Source of the DNA: Meconema thalassinum
Lineage: Eukaryota; Arthropoda; Insecta; Orthoptera; Tettigoniidae
Direction of reading: 5' to 3'
Length of the DNA stretch: 64,000 nucleotides
Assembly (NCBI GenBank): GCA_946902985.2
Contig: OX336391.1
Location: 70,223,947 to 70,287,946, forward strand
Part shown: piece after piece, positions 10,923-20,648 of the stretch
Numbering within the stretch: the first letter of the stretch is position 1
How the letters are laid out: the number at the start of each line of letters is the position of its first letter
Made by a program: the position numbers and the translations under genes
Notes under the pieces: generated by a model
Databases searched by the model: none
Seen by the model: only the letters and a program-made list of their open reading frames with translations
What the model was told of the DNA's origin: nothing

Positions 10923-12167
10923 GTAAGTGTATTCTAATTCCACATATTGTGTAACATTGCAATCTTAGTGATGTCCAAGACAACTTTTTTGTAGTTAGCA
11001 TGGTAAATTATATTGAAGCATTAAGTTAGTCAGTATCTGTTAACTAGAGGGCATATTGTGTCTGTATTTTCGTACTTGAGTATTACTTGCTATTGAGAAG
11101 CTCGAATAATGTTTCGACATTCAGAATGACTTTTCCTCTCAAAATTGAATGCCTCTTTCTTATGCAATAGAGATACAACATAGTCGTTGTTTTGAATAAT
11201 GACCTGCAGTGTTGCCACTTCATAATTTGTATGTTACTGCAATGACTCACTAGAAAGAGAGATTTACAGCAATCATTAGATTTGGAATCCCCTCTGTTCC
11301 AAGACTTGAATTCATAGAGACAGGGGATATCGGCTTATTGCAATCATCACACGATGTCTAGAACAGAAGCATACTGAGAAAGTTATCTAATATCATTAAA
11401 TTAACCAAACTGAACACTAACGTGACTTTATGAATATGTAATTAAAATAAACTTATAAACAAGCTTTAAATAAGATAACTGAAATACTTGAAACAGTTAT
11501 GAACTCGGTAAAAACCTATTAATATTGAGATACAGTGTAGTATTGTGTGTATCTTGTGCAGAGTAAGGCTGTCCTAGACGTCAAAATACTTCTATTGATT
11601 AAGGTACCGTCTGTCATATTCCTTTGGTTTTACCTCTGCCACTTTTCTATTCCGCTTTCCCCAGGTAACATTGTATATTTACCTCATTCTCATTCTATTC
11701 TCCATCATCTACACAATTTGATGACGTTATTTCCCTTTAAGTGTCTTTTTGAGCTTCACCCAGTTCTTTCCCACATAGGAGTCGTTGATCCTCTTTCCTC
11801 CATATCTTTATGCCTTGATTTTATGAACCCCCGTAACAATTCTCATTTATCGTGAATCCTTCATGGTCTATTATTAATAACGAGGGTTTTTTATAAAGAT
11901 CAGCTGAATACTATAATTTTGAAGATGCCAAATAAAGCACACAAATCTGGCATTTATTTGATTTTGTGATCTCTGAAAAATAACTTGCATGTAAATAGGC
12001 CTATGCATCTAGGCCGTGTTTGGAAGAAATGAAAGGAAATGGAAACCAGATCAACGTTTATTTTATTCTCAGATTCCCGTAGCATAAAGTTTGCACGTCG
12101 TATGTAAGTTATAATAATTGCACCTATGCAAAGGAACATATTTGTGAAACAGAACATTTCTCTGTAG
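10923..12167 (+). other. Intron between host exons a and b
   Basis: It is bounded by GTAAGT at 10923 and TTTCTCTGTAG at 12167. The 102-codon open frame at 11547-11855 has no recognisable domain. I see no TE with clear borders inside. Confidence 0.5.
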
Positions 12168-12308
12168 ATTGATGCTCATCATAGGAGGGATATTAAGTCT
12201 GAACCATGTCCCACGCAGCAGATTGTTCCTTTCAGTAAAGCAGAATGTCCTACACCGGCAATTGTTCCATTGATGAAGGTAGAATCATCATCTTCTGATG
12301 TGAACAGA
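12168..12308 (+). CDS. Host gene coding exon b, two SUMO motifs
   Basis: The acceptor TTTCTCTGTAG precedes and the donor GTAAGTACC follows. The exon is exactly 47 codons in phase 0-0, so it continues the frame of exon a. It encodes DIKSEPC near the start and LMKVESSSS near the end, two psi-K-x-E motifs; a third related site (FSKAE) lacks the hydrophobic residue. The rest is Pro/Ser/Thr-rich and of low complexity, with an internal near-repeat (CPTQQIVPF and CPTPAIVPL). This is consistent with a disordered regulatory segment of a nuclear protein. No domain is recognised. Confidence 0.7.
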
Positions 12309-12392
12309 GTAAGTACCTTATCGAGTTAATACGCTATGCCTCTTTACAAGACATGCCGTGTTCTTCATCTCCTTATCACCAAATGGTATTTA

Positions 12393-12590
12393 GGGATTCC
12401 AGAATTGTATTTTCACTACTGTATTGATGACACATGTTAGGTTGTGTATTGTACAGAAAGCACAAGCCGTTTGGTTAAAGGCGCTGTGATAAAATATCTG
12501 ACCCACGCAGGACACTAACCAGCGACCGCCGGCTTTGTATGCTGTTGCTCTGACCAATGAGCTACCATGGTGACCAATTTGCAACCATCT
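12393..12590 (-). mobile_element. tRNA-derived SINE, degenerate
   Basis: On the minus strand the sequence GGTAGCTCATTGGTCAGAGC resembles a tRNA 5' half (D-arm and A-box region). It is followed at the expected spacing by a weak B box, GGTTAGTGTCC. It overlies the region where the last exon of the neighbouring P-element would be expected. Confidence 0.55.
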
Positions 12591-12735
12591 TTGATAATCA
12601 ACGTTGCCAACCTGATATCCTCCTTTAATCCCCGAGATTTGAACTATTTTCCCATTTTTCGCCTTCTATAAACAAAACAACATTGCCATGGTGGCCTCGC
12701 GTTCCCTCAGCGGCCATGATGGTTGTCATGGTTAC

Positions 12736-14113
12736 CTGATATGTGGTAATATTCACGTTGGTGAAGACTGGGTTATTGTTATGGCCACCATGACTCCTTA
12801 CAGCACTGAAGAACACTTCCAGATGATCTTGACTCAACTTATAAGTCAGGAGAAAACTCATTTTGATTTGAGGCATCTCATGTATGAAATCGTACACTGA
12901 CAACACCGATTTCAAACAAATGACCAGTCCACTAAAACCAATTTTTCTGGAGCACTTTACAAGGTTGATGCCACTATACATCTCTTGGAGTGACAGTATG
13001 TACTGAATAGCCTCCTGAACATAAATTCTCACGCCTTCAATGTTATCCGCTGTCAGTGGTCTCTTCCACCCCTTAGCACACAGGTTTCGGCTATGTAGGA
13101 TATCGAAAACATTATTCATAATTCTAATGAATTCCACAGTTTCCTCACATCCTTCAAACTGGGGCAGATTCAAGTCTTTATCACAATATGTCAGTGCACA
13201 TGCAACACTTTCACTGATCAACTGTGAGGCAAGTTTCACCTTCATGGGTTCCTTTTGCCAGTTGATATGCCTCTTCGTAAGCTTCGCCCCTAAATGAAGA
13301 CCTTCACTGTGTTGCAGCTTCTCCAGTTCTTCTAAATATCTGCAGTCTATGACTTTGCCATTCCTGGTAGACATTTTTTTACACCCAAAAGCATTTCTTA
13401 CCAATTTTATACTGTGGCACGCATCTAATAAGATGAACACTCTAGACCCATTAGAAGGATTCATGAACCAGTTCACTATATTTTCTTCGTCAAAAGAAGC
13501 TCCCAAACAGCGAGCCATTGAAATATTCGAAGTAGCACCATCAAAAGTTAAGGACACAACTATAACATTCAAATCATTAAAAAAAACTCAGGCATTCAGT
13601 CACTAAGTTTGCCTTCTCTGTACCACTTAGCCCGCTTATGAGGAAATAGCCCACTGGAATCTTCCAGTGTCCATTCAGGGAAACAACCATAAACACTGAA
13701 GCTTCCCTGGCTATTGGTAAATCCTGGTCTTCTTCTAATTCATGGCCACAACTCACATACCCAACAAAGTTTTTGCCATTAAACTCTACATGCTTCTTGA
13801 TGCACATTTCATCCATCATCAGAGCACACACTAAGGGCTTTCCTATGATGGCCATTTCCTTCCCTTTAAGAATGAGAGCTGTCTTGGCCTCAGTATTAAA
13901 ACCTGGCTTACCATCCACTGACTGGTACCACTTACGCAATGTGCTCGGATGTTGTAAACCATGAGGGAATACTTCCCTGAGGTAATTATATGCTCGACCT
14001 GAATAGAAATTCAATGTCAGGGCAAAGTTGCGTAACTCAGGAGGATATGCAGTTCTTGTATCACCATCCTTTGTTTTCATCCGAAGTTGAGCAGCAGCGG
14101 GAGAAAGAAATTT
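12736..14113 (-). pseudogene. P-element transposase exon 4 (catalytic core), frameshifted
   Basis: The exon starts after the acceptor ACATTTTTTTCAG at 14114 in phase 0, with KFLSPAAAQL. It encodes the conserved P/THAP9-type core: YPPELRNFAL, LRKWYQSVDG, the LMMDEM(C)IK strand with a candidate catalytic Asp, the GYVSCGHE region, LTFDGATSN with a second candidate acidic residue, LLDACHSIKLVRN and the QDHLEVFFSAVRSHGGHNNNP signature. An extra T in the T8 run near 13579-13586 shifts the frame between LSFF and the following NVIVVSL. A possible donor, CAG/GTAACC, lies at 12736/12735; past it the reading continues only into unrelated sequence. The element is inactive as it stands. Confidence 0.88.
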
Positions 14114-14405
14114 CTGAAAAAAATGTGTATTCTGATTGGTTTCAATCATGGACAAATAATTTTCTTCATAACCATGTTCTAGTTGTCACAGTTACAAATA
14201 AATATTAGGCCTACTTTTAGATCTCAAATGAAATGACATTAGTCCATGTATTGTTAACAGTTATGAAATAGTTGACTAAAACAGAACTTATGTCAGTATT
14301 TCTAATGCAAAAACATAGATCCCAGTACTTCTAATGCTTAAAACATAGATAAAGCAATATAATTGAAAATAATCTTGTCATTACTTAACATGACTATTGC
14401 CTTAC

Positions 14406-14682
14406 CTCAAGAGTGTAGGCAGCATCATCAGTCACCATCATTTGCTCCTTAAGGTGATTTATAACAGCCTTACCACTCTCCAATTTACGAGCAGCACGGT
14501 TTAATTTTTGTCTTTCTATCCGACGTTTTTTCTTTGCCTTGTCAACTGCCTCCTTGGCTGCCTTCATGAAAGCTGTAGCTTTAGTTGGGGACTTAACCAT
14601 CAGTGCAGTATAATCGCCAACATAACTTTTTCTGAAAGTTCTGCTCCTTTTTGGTGGAGATTCATTCTCTTCTGAAAGGGCA
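14406..14682 (-). CDS. P-element transposase exon 3 (basic helical linker)
   Basis: The acceptor TTTATTTTAG sits at 14683-14692 and the donor CTTGAG/GTAAGG at 14405/14406. The exon is 277 nt: one base completes the codon from exon 2, then 92 codons end in phase 0 at YTLE. It encodes an acidic patch (SEENES), a basic patch (PPKRSRTFRK) and a long Lys/Glu-rich helix, probably the leucine-zipper or coiled-coil region that follows the THAP domain in P transposases. No frame break is seen. The deleted copy at 2.3-2.8 kb carries the same exon. Confidence 0.8.
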
Positions 14683-14746
14683 CTAAAATAAAGAAATGAA
14701 AATGTAAGCAAAAAGTCTGTCATGGTATGTGTGATATATGAAAGAA

Positions 14747-14852
14747 GTAACATGACATCTGTAATCTACAGTATAACATTCCAATCTGAATATAATAATA
14801 CTATAATATTATATTCAGATTGGAATGTTATAGATTACAGATGTCATGTTAC
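14747..14852. repeat. 106-bp palindrome in P-element intron 2
   Basis: This inverted repeat runs from GTAACATGACATCTGTAATC to GATTACAGATGTCATGTTAC with almost no loop, inside the intron between exons 2 and 3. It matches 2901-3006 in the other copy, so it belongs to the element family and is not a recent accident. Confidence 0.9.
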
Positions 14853-14919
14853 TGAAAATAAACTATATAGGTCTATATTTTATTTTCAATGAAATGAACT
14901 GAAAGAAAAAGCTACTTAC

Positions 14920-15192
14920 TCAGAACTTGTAGATGCAACAGGTTCCATCGTAAGCTTCCTCTTGACAGGAGATTTCCTCTTCCTCTGAGCTGGCATCAGG
15001 TAGGGTGGAAAATTGAAGATGGAAGGTACTGCATTTTGCTTCAGTTTTGCACCAACACCAAATGCTTCAGTATCGAAAGATTCTGTGGAAAAATGTTTGG
15101 AACATATTCGAGAACCTTTGCTGGGATTGAAATTTTCTCTCCTTAAAGCATGAATCCATTGCTTCTTTCTGATATCATCCGCTTCTGGGAAG
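14920..15192 (-). CDS. P-element exon 2 (second half of THAP domain)
   Basis: The acceptor TTTATTTTAG ends at 15193 and the donor GA/GTAAGTAG follows at 14919. The exon completes a split Ser codon and continues FPEADDIRKKQW, then RICSKHFSTESFD and NAVPSIFNFP. The Phe-Pro, the invariant Trp, the C-x2-H pair (CSKH) and the AVPSIF box are the diagnostic THAP features of the second half of the C2CH finger. It ends with a basic tract (QRKRKSPVKRK), probably a nuclear localisation signal. No stop is present. The domain would bind the element's terminal or subterminal DNA. Confidence 0.88.
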
Positions 15193-15551
15193 CTAAAATA
15201 AATTAAACGCCTGATATAGAAAAATAACTGACACACATTGATAATTCATAAATAATTCATAAATTCATTTATTGATTTTTAAGAGACTAAACCATAAGAA
15301 TGAATGGAAACTTTTTTAAGTTACGAAAAGGAAGGTTCCTTGATGTTGTGATGGTCCTAATTTTGCTTTATAGGCCTAGACCTGTTCAGTGGAGTAAAGG
15401 ATAGGGTAATTTTTAATAATCTGCAATACATTCCAGCATTTCCTTGTTAAATTATTTTTCTTTCATGTTTCGGAGTTAAGAGTAAAGTAAAGAAATGCAA
15501 GTAGTGAAGTCAGAATTTTAGGGTTATTTTACAGTGAATTAACTTACTTAC

Positions 15552-15622
15552 CTATGGAAAGAAATGCCCGATCCTTTTCTAAACGTCTCCTTACATCCAT
15601 ACGCGGCACAGTAATACACCAT
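15552..15622 (-). CDS. P-element exon 1 (start of THAP domain)
   Basis: A 71-nt exon on the minus strand starts with ATG at 15622 and ends ATAG/GTAAGTAAG, a near-perfect donor, in phase 2. It encodes MVYYCAAYGCKETFRKG and SISFH-like residues; the C-x4-C pair (CAAYGC) is the first zinc-binding pair of a THAP domain. Joined in phase to 14920-15192 it gives a complete C2CH THAP finger with correct spacing. The exon is too short to be found by ORF length. Confidence 0.85.
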
Positions 15623-15792
15623 TCTGGCTTAGTACGGTAATGAATATAATAGAATAGCCCAATTCTAGCATCACGTGTAGTATTTCAATGCTCTAAACTA
15701 TACGCAGTTCCCTTTAGTCAGCTGATTGAGATGTTGGTTTCAACAATGTGACGTCATCAGCTATCTATTGGATTCATGATCTAAGGTTAACT

Positions 15793-16651
15793 AAAGCCTC
15801 CGTGGCTTAGGCGGCAGCACGCCGGCCTCTCACCGCTGGGTCCGTGGTTCAAATCCCGGTCACTCCATGTGAGATCTGTGCTGGACAAAACGGAGGCAGA
15901 CAGGTTTTTCTCCGGGTACTCCGGTTTTCCCTGTCAAAATTTCATTCCAGCAGCACTATGATGTTCATAGGCATAACACAAGACAAAATCAAAACATTCA
16001 TATTTCACACACACACACAAGCATATATCAAAAAGGAACTTTTCACACTGGAGTTAAATTATACAATAAACTACCCCAGTATATAAAACTGGCCCCAAAA
16101 ATAAAAACCTTTGATAGAATGTTGAAAGCTTATCTGCAGTGCCATTGTTTTTACTCAGTAGTTGAATATTTTAGCGTATAGGAGTGATGGAATCTATAAC
16201 TATATTTTACTTTTTTAATTTAATTTTAATACCTAGCTGTATGTTGTTGTATTTATAGAATTAAGTTTTCATATTATGATAATAGAGTGAGGTGTAAATA
16301 GTTGTGCAATAAGATTGTATCTATTAAGATTTGCTATTATAATAAGTTATAAATAGTTATAATCTTAGTAATATATACCTGTTAGTTCTTTTATTTTATG
16401 CATGTAAATTCTGACGTGTCCTATATCAAAAATGTATTGAATGCATGTATTTGATCAAATGGAATTAATAAAAATCTATCTATCTATCTATCTATCATTT
16501 CATTTCATCTGTCATTCATTTAATCATTGCCCCAGAGGAGTGCGTCAGGCCTCGGCAGCCGGCACAGTTCATATCCTCGCCGCTAGTTGGGGGCTTCATT
16601 CATTCCATTCCTGACCCGGTCGGAGACTGGAAGCAGGCTGTGGATTTTCAT
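15793..16651 (+). mobile_element. tRNA-derived SINE interrupted by a LINE tail
   Basis: The head GCCTCCGTGGCTTAGGCGGC with B box GGTTCAAATCCC (about 15847) is followed by the body CCGGGTACTCCGGTTTTCCC. After the nested LINE (15957-16495) the SINE resumes with ATTTCATTTCATCTGTC and runs to TGTGGATTTTCAT. The whole is flanked by an exact 12-bp duplication, CTAAGGTTAACT, at 15781-15792 and 16652-16663. This shows a single SINE insertion split later. Confidence 0.88.
15957..16495 (+). mobile_element. LINE copy B, 5'-truncated tail nested in a SINE
   Basis: It begins within the last about 45 codons of ORF2 (TGATGTTCATAGGCATAACAC) and runs through the 3' UTR to AATAAAAATCTATCTATCTATC. It is almost identical to 18949-19474. 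The inserted orientation is plus, the same as the SINE. Confidence 0.92.
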
Positions 16652-16663
16652 CTAAGGTTAACT

Positions 16664-17235
16664 GATCGTAACGCACGCTCCAGGCCTCCAGATACCACAC
16701 AATGCCCAGTTCAAATGAAAACTCTTCCCTTCTCCTCAATGAACGGACGAGAGAGAGATGTGTTCATCTATAGGCTACACACTTACGTCCAGAACAAAAC
16801 AAGGGAATAATTTGTATAAAATCATCATAAAGGTGTTCTTAGGTACATACCTCTGTCAAAGATACCTCTATATTCTCGACGGTTAAATATTGTTAACAGC
16901 GTGTCACTGATAATCTACGCTGGGCATTGAGCACACAATAACCTTCCGCCGTAACACTAATTACCGGTACCTTAACTTATTTTTGTCCCATATCTCCACA
17001 ACATTTGAAATACTCCTGCTTGGATCTGTCATCTAACAAGAAAAGAGTCCTCAGATTGTTCGTTCTCGCCAAAAGTAAGATTTTCTCTATGAGATGCACT
17101 AATTCTGCACAAAACATCCTCCTGGTGTTACAAGCCGCCCGGTTCAAAACAGAATTATTGAACGCCCTCATTCTCCTTATACACATATCTTTGTGTGTGG
17201 TTATAGTCACATTATTTGTACACTGAACAGGACAT
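16664..17235. other. Unassigned; shares a short block with 2133-2180
   Basis: No gene is supported. The block TAACACTAATTACC(GGTA)CCTTAACTTATTTTTGTCCCATAT near 16950-16992 is the reverse complement of 2139-2170, the outer flank of P-element copy 1, so it may be a P-element end or a shared repeat. Open frames at 16977-17210 (-) and 17005-17226 (+) overlap and match nothing I know. Confidence 0.4.
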
Positions 17236-18045
17236 TACAGTCTAAAATCTAAATTAAGAATTGTTGTTGTTTGAGTTTACAGTCTTTCGACAGGTTCGAT
17301 GCAGCATTCCGTACTTCCCTGTCCTGAGCTAATCGTGTCATCTCTACATAGCTACCACACCCTACATCCGAGGCAATCTGTTTCACATAGGCTATTCTAC
17401 CCTTGATGTAGCCCTAGAGTTCTTATCTACGACTCGTCCTTCCATACATAGGCTTGCTATTCCTGGGTGTCTTGGTATGTATCCTACCAACCTATCTCTT
17501 CTCTTCATCAGCAGAAGTCACAAACAATTCTCCTCTTCCAATCGTCTTAATACCTATTCACCCTATCTAGCCATCCGGTCTTCATCATTCTTGTGTAACA
17601 CCACATTTCGAACGCTTCAATTCTCCTCTCCTCTGCTTCTCCTACAGTCCAAGTTTCACTTCCATAGTGCGCCACGCTCCAGACAAAGGCTTTCAAAAAT
17701 GAATACCTAAATGTAATCTATATTTGATGTCAATCGATTTCTTTCCAGTAGAAATGTTTTCCTTGCTTAAACCAACCTACTTTTTATATCTTCTTCTTTT
17801 TTTCGTCCATCACTGGTTATTTTGCAGAAGTCTCCTACATCCCTTAGCTCTTCACCTGTCAATTTGACGTCCATAGGGGTTTTGGATTTCTTTAGGCTTT
17901 ATTCCAGTATCTTCGTTATACATTTGTTAATTTTCATCGTGAATTCTTTCCCCAAGACAGAATTCATACCATTTAAAATTTCATTCAAATCCTGTGGTGT
18001 GTCGGCTAAGATAACGATGTCATCAGCAAATCTCAGAGGTGAAAT
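17236..18045 (-). pseudogene. Degenerate LINE reverse-transcriptase fragment
   Basis: On the minus strand LRFADDIVIL near 18015-18045 is an RT catalytic box, followed by ADTPQDLNEILNGMNS. The sequence then decays through stops into a C-terminal tail that includes a DREVRNAASNLSKDC-like ending near 17290-17330. It is a different family from copies A-C and is much older, with many stops. No 3' tail is recognised. Confidence 0.75.
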
Positions 18046-18253
18046 TATTAAGAATATAGTTCAGTATATCTTATGTACCACTCCACGGAAGTCAAACACA
18101 CGATACAATCTGATAAGCTGTTGAAATTAGCCGAAATACCGTTTGCTATGATGAATGACAATACCGGTAATTGTGGAAATGCTGTAGTAATAGATGTTCT
18201 CTCCTCAGCTGTATATAAGCCACCCACCAACCCCACTTTAAACCACGACATGT

Positions 18254-19474
18254 ATCGGTTTTGGGCCCACTACTCTTTCTTCTATATATAAATGATATAA
18301 CACAGAACGTTCATTCACATAAGGAAATTTTGTTTGCGGACGATACAACACTCGTAATAAAAGGTGAAACTAAACAGGTCATACAGCAGTCTGCTGACTC
18401 CGTTACAGGAGAGTTAACCAAATGGTCACAAGATAATCGCCTCATAATAAACTATAAAAAGACAGTATGTCTAAATTTCCACACTATACAGAATAGGAAT
18501 CCTGCGATGCCCAATATAACATTAAATGGTCATCAAATAGAAAATAAATCAGAAATAAAGTTTTTAGGACTATGGATACAACAAGACTTGAAATGGAATA
18601 AACATATACAATATCTGAATACTAAACTGAACTCGATGTGCTTTGCGTTACGTATTTTGAAAACCTGCACTAGCATGCACACATTAAGAAATACTTATTT
18701 TGCTTATTTCCATTCATACTTAAGATATGGGATCATATTTTGGGGTATGTCGCCAGATGTACTAAGCACGTTTCGGATACAAAAGAGAGCGATTAGAATT
18801 ATGGCAAATGTAAACTCTAGAGAATCATGTAGACCTCTGTTTAAAGATTTAAACATTCTCCCACTGCCCTGCATATATATCTTTGAAAGTATTATGTTTT
18901 TTAAAAAGAATTTAATGAATAAAGATGTTTTTCTTAAAACAAACAATGATGTTCATAGGCATAACACAAGACAAAATCAAAACATTCATATTTCACACAC
19001 ACACACAAGCATATATCAAAAAGGAACTTTTCACACTGGAGTTAAATTATACAATAAACTACCCCAGTATATAAAACTGGCCCCAAAAATAAAAACCTTT
19101 GATAGAATGTTGAAAGCTTATCTGCAGTGCCATTGTTTTTACTCAGTAGTTGAATATTTTAGCGTATAGGAGTGATGGAATCTATAACTATATTTTACTT
19201 TTTTAATTTAATTTTAATACCTAGCTGTATGTTGTTGTATTTATAGAATTAAGTTTTCATATTATGATAATAGAGTGAGGTGTAAATAGTTGTGCAATAA
19301 GATTGTATCTATTAAGATTTGCTATTATAATAAGTTATAAATAGTTATAATCTTAGTAATATATACCTGTTAGTTCTTTTATTTTATGCATGTAAATTCT
19401 GACGTGTCCTATATCAAAAATGTATTGAATGCATGTATTTGATCAAATGGAATTAATAAAAATCTATCTATCTA
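18254..19474 (+). mobile_element. LINE copy C, 5'-truncated
   Basis: It starts inside the RT at the 'PQGSVLGPLL' region (TCGGTTTTGGGCCCACTAC) and ends in AATAAAAATCTATCTATCTA. Identity to copy A (minus strand, 4076-5330) is very high. No target duplication was identified. Confidence 0.92.
18261..19169 (+). CDS. LINE ORF2 C-terminal fragment, uninterrupted
   Basis: This is a 302-codon open frame from the truncation point to the natural stop, with no internal break. It keeps the second half of the RT, including LFADDTTLVI (catalytic Asp pair) near 18330, the LGLWIQQDLKWNKHI thumb-region motif, and the C-terminal domain ending in SVVEYFSV. Residues before GPLLF, including the endonuclease, are absent, so it cannot be autonomous. 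The lack of frame breaks suggests a young insertion and makes it a useful reference for the frameshifts in copy A. Confidence 0.85.
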   Translation: MGPLLFLLYINDITQNVHSHKEILFADDTTLVIKGETKQVIQQSADSVTGELTKWSQDNRLIINYKKTVCLNFHTIQNRNPAMPNITLNGHQIENKSEIKFLGLWIQQDLKWNKHIQYLNTKLNSMCFALRILKTCTSMHTLRNTYFAYFHSYLRYGIIFWGMSPDVLSTFRIQKRAIRIMANVNSRESCRPLFKDLNILPLPCIYIFESIMFFKKNLMNKDVFLKTNNDVHRHNTRQNQNIHISHTHTSIYQKGTFHTGVKLYNKLPQYIKLAPKIKTFDRMLKAYLQCHCFYSVVEYFSV

Positions 19475-19737
19475 GAATTCCAGATGTGACCTAAGTAAAT
19501 CACTGAAGACAACTAGCGGTGGGCGAACACTTAAAAATATGAAACGTACGGTAATAATTTAGTTGAAAGGTCGGGCTTTAGACAGCACGGAATCGATCAA
19601 AATGCATTTCAATAATTAATAATGACCCGTCAAATTGCAATGACCACATGTATTTGGAAGGATCATCTTATATCTTCTTAACAGATACATAACGCAAAAA
19701 GTTATACTTCTTTGTACTAGTTGGTATTTATTTATTT

Positions 19738-20130
19738 ATTTATTTATTTATCGTATGGCTTTTAGTGCCGGGAGTGTCCGAGGACATGTTCGGCTCGCCT
19801 GAGTCTGTAGCTGCTTCAGCGGATACCCTAAAGGGTGAGCTACAAGTTCCGTTCAATTTCAAGTAGTTCCAAATTTCGCCACCAAATATCAATGATACCT
19901 AGTGGTGAACGTTGGAACTTTGATAGTGCGTTCTGACGAAATCTAACCTAACAAATTTTGCTTTAAACAAGTTTAGTCTGTGAAAGGATCTTTTACATGC
20001 CATAAATCTATGACATGGGACCGCCGGCTTTACTTCCCCTCCGAAGGAAGGCATACTGAAGGATTTTTAACGCTCTTAAAAAAATCCGACGACTTCGACC
20101 GGGCTTGAACCCGCTATCTTGATTCACAAA
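19738..20130 (-). mobile_element. Dispersed repeat with SINE-like tRNA box
   Basis: Starting with a (TTTA)n tract, the region contains TATGGCTTTTAGTGCCGGGA and, at its right end, CGGGCTTGAACCCGC. On the minus strand the latter gives the B box GGTTCAAGCCC. It resembles dispersed repeats common in big orthopteroid genomes, from memory and not verified. There is no coding capacity. Confidence 0.45.
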
Positions 20131-20363
20131 CCTGGGACATGCTGGCTGAAGACCGCTCAACTTGGCGCCGTACCATCTCGGATACTGTAAAGACGTTTGA
20201 AAGGGATCGACGCGCACATGAAGAGGCCAAGCGTCAAGCTAGGAAACTTCGAGCAGCCCAACCACGTCCTCCTCCAGCTATACTATGTGACTTGTGTGGA
20301 CGCTTGTTCGATGCCAGGATTGGACTCTTTAGTCACCGTAAACACATCCACAAACTGGACTGA
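20131..20363 (+). pseudogene. LINE ORF2 C-terminus with C2H2 zinc finger
   Basis: The short frame reads LAEDRSTWRRTISDTV, then a basic helical stretch, then CDLCGRLFDARIGLFSHRKH and a stop. The 'RSTWR' motif followed by a single C-x2-C ... H-x4-H finger with 'ARIGLFSHR' is the standard C-terminus of a group of animal LINE proteins. Everything upstream (RT, endonuclease) is missing; the preceding sequence is another repeat. This is a 5'-truncated insertion and is not a host zinc-finger gene. Confidence 0.7.
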
Positions 20364-20645
20364 AGGAAGAAGACAGGGCGTTGGCAAGGAATAATTAACA
20401 TTTCATTACCTTCTTGTCACTGGGTGATCATGAGCCACACTCCCCCCAATTTTCGTTTAATTTTGTTATTTGCTTCTTGATATTCATAACTTAGCTGCTC
20501 TTAAACGGTTGGCCACTAGTCATTTTACCTTGAGCCTGCGAGTCTACTTAGGCAAGCAGTGGGAAGTCGTACTTGTGACGAGTACCGTACCTTCTTTGAC
20601 CAGTACAGCTCAACACACTGCGTTTGCAATATTCATTTTTTGAGG
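20364..20645. other. No gene recognised
   Basis: Non-coding sequence between the LINE C-terminus and the MITE. It may include the 3' UTR of that LINE, but no tail is recognised. Confidence 0.4.
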
Positions 20646-20648
20646 TTA

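Larger units (their letters stand above)
12620..15780 (-). mobile_element. P-element (THAP transposase), copy 2, four exons
   Basis: This is the most complete P-superfamily element in the window. Four exons on the minus strand (15552-15622, 14920-15192, 14406-14682 and the large one starting at 14113) are linked by consensus GT-AG introns. The phases match at every junction (2, 2, 0). Together they give an N-terminal THAP zinc finger, a basic helical linker and the RNase-H-like transposase core. The 3' terminal exon is missing (a SINE lies there) and one frameshift breaks exon 4. The 15.70-15.76 kb end (CAGCTGATTGAGATGTTGG) is shared with the derivatives at 8.2 and 9.6 kb. Confidence 0.85.

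Noticed and set aside
11547..11855. 102-residue plus-strand ORF as a gene
   Set aside because: It lies within an intron, has no domain, a hydrophobic/His-rich composition and no splice signals; it is probably chance.
15793..15870. tRNA gene suggested by GGTTCAAATCCC
   Set aside because: It is continuous with a SINE body and flanked by a 12-bp target duplication.
20131..20363. Host C2H2 zinc-finger gene
   Set aside because: The RSTWR motif and single terminal finger are those of a LINE C-terminus, and no host-like exon structure is present.
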